DNA from: Nanobdellota archaeon | Lineage (GTDB): Bacteria; Patescibacteriota; Minisyncoccia; UBA6257; GWB1-50-10 | NCBI GenBank assembly: GCA_030695805.1 | Contig: JAUYPG010000050.1 | Coordinates: forward strand, 1 to 6,986 | Length of the DNA: 6,986 nt | Reading direction: 5' to 3' | Shown: in pieces, positions 1 through 3,883 of the stretch | Layout: each line of letters starts with the position of its first letter | Numbering within the stretch: the stretch's first letter is position 1 | Translations under genes and position numbers: made by a program | Notes under the pieces: model-generated | Databases searched by the model: none | Told to the model about the DNA's origin: nothing | The model's input: only the letters and a program-made list of their open reading frames with translations

Positions 1-1359
1 ATTCTCTAAACACATCCAAACCTCCCCACCCTTGCCGGTCAGAATCACCACATCCCCCGGCCCAGCTAGAAAAATTGCTTTTCTAATCGCCTCCTTCCTG
101 TCAATAATTTTATAAGCTTTCAACTTACAACTTTCAACTTTCAACTGCGACGAAATTCCCTCCTCAATATCATTTATGATATTGAGAGGAATTTCGTCGT
201 ATGGGTCTTCATTCGTCAAAACAATCTCATCGCAATACCGCGCCGCCACCCTCCCCATCTCTGGCCTTTTCCACTTGTCCCTTCCTCCTCCCTGCGAACC
301 CAAAAGGCAAACGACCCGACCGCCGTCGGGTCGTCCTGAGCGAAGCGAAGGATCTCTTAAAAATAACTGAGCCGCTTTGTAGCATTCCTCCAAACTCTTC
401 GGCTCATGCGCGTAATCGACAATCACGACAAAGTCGTGATTGTCGTCCTGACCCGCCGATTGGCGGGGAAGGACCACCTTGATAACCTCAAACCTCCCCG
501 GAAGCGGTTTTATGTCTCGTAAAATTTCCGCGCACATCTCCAAAGACACTCCAAGCGTCCGCGCCATCGCAATCGCTGCGACAGCATTATAAACATTAAA
601 TTCCCCAACCAAAGGTATTTGAAAACGAACTCCTTCAATATCAAACTCCGACCCGTCGTCCGTAAGTTTAATGTTTTGAATTTGTAATTTTGAATTTATT
701 TGTGATTTGTGATTTGTGATTTGTGATTTTCCCAACGAAAATCCTATTTTCGTTGGGACTTTTGGTTTCAAAAAATACCCCACATTCCCATCATCCAAAT
801 TATAAACCCCGATTCCGTCTGTGTCCTGAGCCGCGCCGAAGGGTTTTTTCCGAGCAACTTTCTCAAATAGTTTCACTTTCGTATCTCTATACTTTTCAAA
901 ACTCCCATGCCTCTCAATGTGCTCGGGCGTTAAATTCGTAAAAACTGCCGCATTGTAATCAATAAACCGATGGCGGTGCTGAATCATGCCCTCCGAAGTC
1001 GTCTCAACCACGGCATGAGTACAGCCCTTTCGAACCATCTCCGCAAGCAATTTCTGTAAATAAAATCTTCCGGGCATACCCTGCTTAGTATCATTTATAA
1101 TTCTTTCTGACCCGAATCGAAAATATACCGAACTCGTTACTCCGGTCTTGCGCCCCGCCGCACCCAAAATATCCGCAAGCAGATTCGCAGTCGTCGTCTT
1201 CCCCTTCGTGCCTGTCACTCCAATCACATACATCCTCCGCGATGGCATTCCATACCACACATCGGCAAGCCACGCCAGCGCAAAATGATACGGACTCTGC
1301 AACAAACAAAACACGCGAGAAGGAATAATTTTTTTAAGAAAAAAAAATACGCGCTCCAT
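1..1359 (-). CDS. MurE-like Mur ligase (UDP-MurNAc-peptide synthetase family), 3' end cut by window edge
   Basis: An open frame of 453 codons runs from an ATG three bases after the ruvA stop to the window edge without a stop, so the C-terminus is missing. Probable role: ATP-dependent addition of an amino acid to a UDP-MurNAc peptide precursor in the cytoplasm. Visible motifs: Mur P-loop GVTGTKGKTT (residues 47-56), the TSEG segment (121-124), FTNLTPEHIERHG (140-152), candidate carbamylated lysine K161 in DTKVKLF, GEFNVYNAV (252-260), PGRFEV (287-292), VIVDYAHEP (312-320), TNEDPYDE (382-389) and GDVVILTGKGGE (435-446). MurE enzymes that add meso-diaminopimelate carry DNPR where this has EDPY, so the added residue is undetermined. 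Only about 45 partly hydrophobic residues precede the P-loop, so the usual N-terminal UDP-binding domain is absent or minimal. Residues 173-179, 211-228, 296-309, 336-346 and 405-413 are encoded by short repeats and look like inserted loops. GGGGAAA about 8 bases upstream may be the ribosome site. Confidence 0.88.
   Translation of the reverse strand, partial: MERVFFFLKKIIPSRVFCLLQSPYHFALAWLADVWYGMPSRRMYVIGVTGTKGKTTTANLLADILGAAGRKTGVTSSVYFRFGSERIINDTKQGMPGRFYLQKLLAEMVRKGCTHAVVETTSEGMIQHRHRFIDYNAAVFTNLTPEHIERHGSFEKYRDTKVKLFEKVARKKPFGAAQDTDGIGVYNLDDGNVGYFLKPKVPTKIGFSLGKSQITNHKSQINSKLQIQNIKLTDDGSEFDIEGVRFQIPLVGEFNVYNAVAAIAMARTLGVSLEMCAEILRDIKPLPGRFEVIKVVLPRQSAGQDDNHDFVVIVDYAHEPKSLEECYKAAQLFLRDPSLRSGRPDGGRVVCLLGSQGGGRDKWKRPEMGRVAARYCDEIVLTNEDPYDEIPLNIINDIEEGISSQLKVESCKLKAYKIIDRKEAIRKAIFLAGPGDVVILTGKGGEVWMCLEN
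121..146. repeat. Heptanucleotide tandem array CAACTTT (3.7 copies), in frame inside the Mur ligase
   Basis: CAACTTA, CAACTTT, CAACTTT and CAACT follow each other with exact period 7. In the ligase this encodes residues 405-413, just after the conserved EDPYDE segment. Seven is not a multiple of three, so each copy is read in a different frame, yet no stop arises. Confidence 0.85.
148..199. repeat. Near-perfect inverted repeat inside Mur ligase coding sequence
   Basis: The arms 148-173 and 176-199 are complementary over 24 pairs, apart from two extra bases in the left arm, and are separated by two bases. It encodes residues 387-404 and ends directly beside the heptamer array at 121-146. The half at 176-199 encodes DEIPLNII, at the place where the Mur ligase family has its conserved E-D-P..II segment. 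Confidence 0.85.
311..334. repeat. 10-bp perfect hairpin inside Mur ligase
   Basis: ACGACCCGAC (311-320) and GTCGGGTCGT (325-334) are perfect complements around a 4-base loop. On the coding strand the 311-320 arm encodes the family-typical RVV before CLLG, while the other arm is its inverted copy and encodes extra residues (GRPD). It abuts the GTCCTGA element at 333-354. Confidence 0.8.
333..354. repeat. Dispersed element GTCCTGA...GAAGG, copy 1 (in Mur ligase)
   Basis: The sequence is GTCCTGAGCGAAGCGAAGG plus ATC on the plus strand. It encodes part of the extra stretch DPSLRSG (residues 336-342) between the cysteine-containing helix and the RVVCLLG strand. Motifs of this type are, from memory, common dispersed repeats in environmental bacterial genomes. 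Confidence 0.7.
417..445. repeat. 13-bp perfect hairpin overlapping the conserved VIVDYAH motif of the Mur ligase
   Basis: CGACAATCACGAC (417-429) and GTCGTGATTGTCG (433-445) are perfect complements with an AAA loop. On the coding strand the 417-429 arm encodes the conserved VVIVD, and the upstream arm encodes the non-conserved DDNHD. The second arm therefore looks like an inverted copy of the conserved one. Confidence 0.85.
445..472. repeat. Dispersed element GTCCTGA...GAAGG, copy 2, carrying a CCCGCC/GGCGGG hairpin
   Basis: It starts GTCCTGA and ends GAAGG like the other two copies, but the middle is the hairpin CCCGCC-GATT-GGCGGG (452-467). It encodes VLPRQSAGQD (residues 296-305), which is not expected between the conserved PGRFEV and VIVDYAH segments of the ligase. 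Confidence 0.7.
676..728. repeat. Compound heptanucleotide array (TTGAATT/TGTAATT, then TGTGATT x4) inside Mur ligase
   Basis: Three related heptamers (TTGAATT, TGTAATT, TTGAATT) occupy 676-696. After a 4-base step, four identical TGTGATT units occupy 701-728. It encodes residues 211-228, a K/Q/N/S/I-rich low-complexity stretch in the central domain. It is AT-rich and resembles intergenic more than coding sequence, but the frame is intact. Confidence 0.85.
731..757. repeat. 12-bp perfect hairpin adjoining the TGTGATT array
   Basis: CCCAACGAAAAT (731-742) and ATTTTCGTTGGG (746-757) are perfect complements with a CCT loop. It encodes residues 201-210 (VPTKIGFSLG) of the Mur ligase. Confidence 0.8.
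823..843. repeat. Dispersed element GTCCTGA...GAAGG, copy 3 (in Mur ligase)
   Basis: GTCCTGAGC, a 6-base variable middle, then GAAGGG in the same orientation as copies 1 and 2, with one GT before it. It encodes residues 173-179 (PFGAAQD) just after the conserved lysine-containing segment ending LFEKVAR. Confidence 0.6.
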
Positions 1360-1362
1360 ACA

Positions 1363-1938
1363 TTATTTCCCCAAAAGCTTCAGTGCCTGCCGCACGCGAT
1401 CCTCCAAACGCTTCGGCTCCGGCCCAATCTTCCGAAGCGCCTCGGAAATGCTGTCGCGCGGAAACCCAAGGCGGAGGAGCGCGTCCATCACATCCCTGTC
1501 CGCCTCCATGCGCTCCACCGTCTCCTTCGACCCGTATACCGCCATCTTCTCGCCGAGTTCAAGCACAATCCGCTCCGCCGTCTTCTTCCCGATCCCCGGT
1601 ACGCGCGAAAAAAGTTCTGTTTTCTTTTCCGCGATCGCGGACGAAATCTCCTCCACCGTTCCCCCATCCAAAACCTTTAATGCCGTCTTCCGCCCCACGC
1701 CTGAAACCGAAATCAAAAGCTCAAAAAACCGCAGAGACACCTCATCTAAAAATCCATACAACTCCGGCACGCTCTCGTCCCGAATATACGAAGAACAAAA
1801 AATCTTCATCTCCTGTCCAACACGAACACCATGAAGCATTCGCTCTCCCGCGTAAATTTTGTAAAACACACCTCCAACCTGAAGCACAAAAAATCCATCT
1901 CTCGTCTCGCTTGCTTGTCCCTGCAAGGCGTAAATCAT
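1363..1938 (-). CDS. ruvA: Holliday junction branch migration DNA-binding protein RuvA
   Basis: A protein of 191 residues, normal for RuvA. RuvA binds the four-way junction as a tetramer and loads RuvB for branch migration in recombinational repair. The N-terminal OB-fold starts MIYALQGQ and includes VLQVGGVFYKIYAG. Two helix-hairpin-helix motifs follow: SVSGVGRKTALKVL (residues about 78-91) and RVPGIGKKTAERIVLELGEK (about 113-132). The C-terminal domain III (about 146-190) is the flexible RuvB-contacting part. The ATG at 1938 is the only start in frame because a TGA precedes it closely; an AGGAG lies too far upstream (about 23 bases) to be a clear Shine-Dalgarno. A strong terminator upstream at 1974-2000 separates it from the small peptide unit, so it needs its own promoter, of which I see no convincing example. 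The Mur ligase follows after 3 bases and is probably co-transcribed. RuvA is separated here from RuvB by rpsT, holA and tsaE, and ruvC is not in the window. Confidence 0.97.
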   Translation of the reverse strand: MIYALQGQASETRDGFFVLQVGGVFYKIYAGERMLHGVRVGQEMKIFCSSYIRDESVPELYGFLDEVSLRFFELLISVSGVGRKTALKVLDGGTVEEISSAIAEKKTELFSRVPGIGKKTAERIVLELGEKMAVYGSKETVERMEADRDVMDALLRLGFPRDSISEALRKIGPEPKRLEDRVRQALKLLGK

Positions 1939-1973
1939 ATTTCATATGGTACTCTACCGCGTCTCCTGCCGCA

Positions 1974-2000
1974 ACAAAAAACCCGCACCAAAGGTGCGGG
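1974..2000 (-). terminator. Intrinsic terminator of the small peptide unit
   Basis: CCCGCACC and GGTGCGGG (1982-1989 and 1993-2000) form a perfect 8-bp GC-rich stem with a 3-base loop. Read on the minus strand it is followed at once by TTTTTTGTT. There is no T-tract on the plus side, so it acts on minus-strand transcripts only. It lies 30 bases after the stop of the ORF at 2031-2117 and 36 bases before ruvA. Confidence 0.9.
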
Positions 2001-2008
2001 CACGCCTT

Positions 2009-2026
2009 GAGCGACCAAAATCGCTC
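2009..2026 (-). other. Short hairpin between peptide stop and terminator
   Basis: GAGCGA (2009-2014) and TCGCTC (2021-2026) pair perfectly around a 6-base loop. It lies in the 3' untranslated part of the small minus-strand transcript, giving that RNA two tandem hairpins before its T-tract. Confidence 0.6.
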
Positions 2027-2030
2027 TGTG

Positions 2031-2117
2031 CTATTTCCATTTAGCAGGCCTTTTGTTAAGGTCAAAATAGTCTACAAGACGACGCATCAAACGAAGAAGG
2101 AACTTGAGCGTTGCCAT
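2031..2117 (-). CDS. Small basic amphipathic peptide, 28 residues, unknown function
   Basis: Codons run ATG (2117) to TAG (2031). The peptide begins MATLKFLLRLMRRLVDYFDL and ends NKRPAKWK. It has eight Lys/Arg against two Asp. Residues 3-20 would form an amphipathic helix with a hydrophobic face (L4, F6, L7, L8, L10, L14, V15, F18), suggesting membrane-surface or RNA contact; that is inference. There is no signal-peptide cleavage site and no full membrane span. The case for a real gene is the context: a 12-base perfect match to the anti-Shine-Dalgarno 7 bases upstream, a plausible promoter 42 bases upstream of the start, and a strong terminator 30 bases after the stop. The whole transcript would be about 180 nt. 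I do not recognise the family. It could also be a dual-function small RNA or a regulatory leader peptide, although the terminator separates it from ruvA. Confidence 0.72.
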   Translation of the reverse strand: MATLKFLLRLMRRLVDYFDLNKRPAKWK

Positions 2118-2124
2118 CTGGAAA

Positions 2125-2136
2125 ATCACCTCCTTT
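2125..2136 (-). promoter_or_regulatory. Perfect extended Shine-Dalgarno of the small peptide gene
   Basis: On the minus strand the sequence is AAAGGAGGTGAT, complementary over 12 bases to the usual 3' end of 16S rRNA, ending 7 bases before the ATG at 2117. None of the other genes in the window has a comparable site, which points to strong translation of this ORF. Confidence 0.85.
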
Positions 2137-2158
2137 CTAATAAGGAACATCTGTTTGC

Positions 2159-2188
2159 AATATACACCAAAAAACATTGACTTGTCCA
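2159..2188 (-). promoter_or_regulatory. Candidate sigma70 promoter of the small peptide gene
   Basis: On the minus strand, TGGACA (2188-2183) is followed after 18 bases by TATATT (2164-2159). The start of transcription would be near 2152, giving a leader of about 35 nt that contains the perfect Shine-Dalgarno. Its -35 hexamer directly abuts the -35 of the opposing rpsT promoter. Confidence 0.55.
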
Positions 2189-2205
2189 CCAAACCCCCGT
2201 ACAAT
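2177..2205 (+). promoter_or_regulatory. sigma70 promoter of rpsT
   Basis: TTGACT (2177-2182), a 17-base spacer, then TACAAT (2200-2205). Both hexamers match consensus at five of six positions. Transcription would start near 2212, about 100 bases before the S20 start codon. Confidence 0.8.
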
Positions 2206-2311
2206 GCAAAAACTAATGAGATTTTAAAGAGTGGAGCGGGAAAATTTTGAAAGCCCCGCCGCAGGCGGGGTGCTCAATGTTGTAACCTCGCTTCGCTCGG
2301 ACAACATTGGC
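2206..2311 (+). promoter_or_regulatory. Hairpin-rich 5' leader of rpsT
   Basis: Two stem-loops occupy the leader. The first is CCCCGCC-GCA-GGCGGGG (2254-2270). The second has arms CAATGTTGT (2275-2283) and ACAACATTG (2301-2309) and ends 2 bases before the ATG. No Shine-Dalgarno lies at a normal distance from that ATG; a GGAG occurs at 2233-2236, and the two folded hairpins would bring it closer. S20 is autoregulated in E. coli, so a regulatory leader is plausible, but the hairpins could equally be inserted repeats. Confidence 0.5.
2286..2304. repeat. Possible diverged copy of the GTCCTGA element in the rpsT leader
   Basis: CCTCGCTTCGCTCGGACAAC resembles the reverse complement of the Mur ligase copy 1 (CCTTCGCTTCGCTCAGGAC), differing by two single-base indels. 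It forms the loop and the start of the right arm of the hairpin at 2275-2309. Confidence 0.45.
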
Positions 2312-2578
2312 ATGCCAAACACACAATCAGCAATAAAAGCCCTTCGCCAGAACAAGCGCCGCCACGCGCAAAACCTCAAACGCAAAGAGGCGATGAAGGA
2401 CGTGATCAAAAAATATAAAAAAGCCATTGAGGCCGGAAAAAAAGACGAGGCCGCGAAAATGCTTCCGGATGTGTATAAAAAACTCGACAAAATGACGAAA
2501 GTGAACGTCATCAAAAAAAACAAGGCCTCCCGCCTCAAGTCCCGTCTTACCCGCCGCCTCTCAAAGCAAACCCCGTAA
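2312..2578 (+). CDS. rpsT: 30S ribosomal protein S20
   Basis: 88 residues, the usual size. S20 is a primary binder of the 5' domain of 16S rRNA in small-subunit assembly. The start MPNTQSAIKALRQNKRR matches the family's M-P-N-x-x-S-A-x-K pattern, followed by long basic helices (RKEAMKDVIKKYKKAIEAG) and the typical ending VIKKNKASRLKSRLTRRL. The frame is open upstream to a GTG at 2231, but the ATG at 2312 is chosen because S20 starts MPN and the upstream 27 codons are repeat-derived. It has its own promoter at 2177-2205. It converges on holA and overlaps its 3' end by 32 bases, with no terminator between them. The pair holA-rpsT is also adjacent and convergent in Bacillus subtilis as I recall it. 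Confidence 0.96.
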   Translation: MPNTQSAIKALRQNKRRHAQNLKRKEAMKDVIKKYKKAIEAGKKDEAAKMLPDVYKKLDKMTKVNVIKKNKASRLKSRLTRRLSKQTP

Positions 2579-3389
2579 GCGCGACCTCGTCCTCGCTCTC
2601 CCCGCCCTTTACCATCTCATCCACACGAGCAAGTAAAACAGCATCCTCTCCCCGCGCCAAACTCCCCAACAAATTAAGAGTGTATCGCGGCTCGTCTCCC
2701 TTTAGGGCAAGCGTCTCCAACATCTCCAACCTCTCTATGCCCTTATTCGCACGAATAAGGGCATAAGCAATCTGATAACTCTCATCATACCCGCCGAGAG
2801 AAATAATCTTCCCGAGGGACGCTATGGAAATCGGCTGGGGGAATCGCGCGAGTGAAGCCCTCTCAAGTTCCGCGATGGCTGACCAACTCGGCTCCTCCGA
2901 ACCAGAAACATAGCTCAAAAACCCCACAAGGGCTCGCGTCTCAAATACAATTTTCTGTCGCGCCGCCTCCCTCAAAACAAAATCCTGAAGACGCCTCCCG
3001 GAAAGCCGCGAAAACTCCTGCGACCTTATGGGAGGCCGAAGCAAAAAACCAAACGCGGCAACGGATTTTGATGAGTCGGAAATAATAACAAAGGTCTTCT
3101 CCGACTCCGCCGCAGACGCCAAAACCTTCTTCCACTCCTTTACTTCCTCCTTCGAAATTTCGTTCTTCTCCGAAACCGCGCCCGACTCTCGAATAAGACA
3201 AAGCTTCGAGGAGGCGAAAAGCGACGATTGCTTGAGGAAATCGCGAACCAAGGCCCAATCGCCGGGACTCTCCCCCAAATCAGCGTCCAAAAAATCCGCG
3301 TGCGCATATTTCGCGCGATACTTCGTCACAAGCTCCCGAACTTTTTCTCCTCTCCCGTATGAGTCCGGACCGTAAAGATAAATAACCAT
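2547..3389 (-). CDS. holA: DNA polymerase III subunit delta (clamp loader)
   Basis: 280 residues, shorter than the roughly 340 of E. coli HolA but in the range I expect for CPR bacteria. Delta opens the beta sliding clamp within the clamp-loader complex. The N-terminus MVIYLYGPDSYGRGEKVREL matches the family's degenerate AAA+ start (no Walker A lysine motif is expected in delta), followed by FLKQSSLFASSKLCLIRE (about residues 51-68), the central ARQKIVFETRALVGFLSYV segment, and the C-terminal helical collar region with SYQIAYALIRANKGIE and LKGDEPRYTLNLLGSLARGED. It starts 11 bases after the tsaE stop and is probably translated from the ruvB-tsaE-holA message; no good Shine-Dalgarno is visible. 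Codons for ALIRANKGI lie in a 30-bp palindrome (2736-2765) that recurs at the right edge of the window. The 3' end runs into rpsT. Confidence 0.88.
   Translation of the reverse strand: MVIYLYGPDSYGRGEKVRELVTKYRAKYAHADFLDADLGESPGDWALVRDFLKQSSLFASSKLCLIRESGAVSEKNEISKEEVKEWKKVLASAAESEKTFVIISDSSKSVAAFGFLLRPPIRSQEFSRLSGRRLQDFVLREAARQKIVFETRALVGFLSYVSGSEEPSWSAIAELERASLARFPQPISIASLGKIISLGGYDESYQIAYALIRANKGIERLEMLETLALKGDEPRYTLNLLGSLARGEDAVLLARVDEMVKGGESEDEVALTGFALRGGG
2736..2765. repeat. 30-bp palindrome with half-site CCCTTATTCG inside holA
   Basis: The sequence pairs with itself from 2736 to 2765 except for one central mismatch. The inner 22 bases match the core of the palindrome at 6939-6978 at 21 positions, while the outer arms differ between the two sites. 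It codes for part of a helix in the delta collar region and does not appear to add length. Confidence 0.85.
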
Positions 3390-3400
3390 GATTAAAATTT

Positions 3401-3414
3401 CTAATTACTAATTA
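3401..3414. repeat. Short heptanucleotide repeat CTAATTA x2 at the tsaE stop
   Basis: Two exact CTAATTA units on the plus strand contribute the last tsaE codons (VISN and the TAG stop). The flanking AAAATTT and CTCTTTC continue the same spacing loosely. It may have created or moved the present stop codon. Confidence 0.5.
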
Positions 3415-3883
3415 CTCTTTCATTTTCATGCCCCCCATACCTCATCCTGACCCACGTCGTATCCTTCGGCAAAAGCATCTTGATATTTTCAGGCCACTCC
3501 ACGAAAACTAGGTTCTTCGAGTCCGCGAAAATTTCTTCGAGACAAAGCCCTTTCAAGTCATCCGCTTTTCGAATCCGATACGCGTCAATATGAAAAAAAA
3601 ATTGTGCCTGCCCCTTGTCTCTTGTTGCTTGTTGCTTGTTTCTTCGTTGCAAAAAATATCTTCTCACAAACACAAACGTTGGGCTTATAATTCGTCTCCG
3701 TATCCCGAGTCCCTTCGCGAACCCCTGCGCGAACGTCGTCTTTCCCGCGCCAAGCTCGCCGGAAAGAGCAATGACAAATGCCCCGCTTCTCCTTCTCCGA
3801 AGAGCCCCTCCATCCAAAAGAGAGGCGGCGAATTTATTCGCAAACCGCCCTGTCTCGGCAGAAGAGAAGCTCTTGAGCATCAT
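3401..3883 (-). CDS. tsaE: tRNA (adenosine(37)-N6)-threonylcarbamoyltransferase complex ATPase TsaE
   Basis: 160 residues. TsaE is the P-loop ATPase that works with TsaB and TsaD to place t6A at position 37 of ANN-decoding tRNAs. Walker A is GELGAGKTT (residues 42-50), followed by ISPTF (66-70), HIDAYRI (98-104), an acidic LEEIF (115-119), and VEWPEN...LP (128-139), all in the family order. Between SPTFVFVRRY and FFFHID lies an extra basic, Q-rich stretch (about 77-94) encoded by a heptanucleotide array; most TsaE proteins have only a short linker here. The ATG at 3883 overlaps the ruvB TGA by ATGA, indicating translational coupling. The C-terminal ENERVISN is partly encoded by another short repeat. 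Length is close to the family norm. Confidence 0.93.
   Translation of the reverse strand: MMLKSFSSAETGRFANKFAASLLDGGALRRRRSGAFVIALSGELGAGKTTFAQGFAKGLGIRRRIISPTFVFVRRYFLQRRNKQQATRDKGQAQFFFHIDAYRIRKADDLKGLCLEEIFADSKNLVFVEWPENIKMLLPKDTTWVRMRYGGHENERVISN
3614..3648. repeat. Heptanucleotide array CTTGTTN (5 units) inside tsaE
   Basis: CTTGTCT, CTTGTTG, CTTGTTG, CTTGTTT and CTTCGTT follow one another with period 7. On the coding strand they give most of the inserted stretch QRRNKQQATRDKG between the SPTF and HID motifs of TsaE. The frame stays open although each unit is read in a different phase. Confidence 0.85.

Noticed and set aside
676..728. Repeat array as a possible CRISPR
   Set aside because: Units are 7 bases long without spacers and lie within an intact coding frame.
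1091..1309. 72-codon minus-strand ORF within the Mur ligase
   Set aside because: It is a frame-shifted shadow of the Mur P-loop region; the correct frame gives GVTGTKGKTT and stays open from 1359 to the window edge.
2125..2137. Plus-strand ATCACCTCCTTTC resembling the 3' end of 16S rRNA
   Set aside because: No other rRNA sequence surrounds it; it is simply the complement of a perfect Shine-Dalgarno on the minus strand.
1383..2180. 265-codon plus-strand ORF opposite ruvA
   Set aside because: Very rich in proline, serine and arginine, as expected for the antisense of a real gene, and it runs through the small peptide gene and terminator. It has no recognisable domain.
2231..2311. N-terminal extension of S20 from a GTG
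   Set aside because: The added 27 residues are encoded by two hairpin repeats, and S20 proteins begin MPN at the ATG used here. It is kept only as an alternative in the findings.
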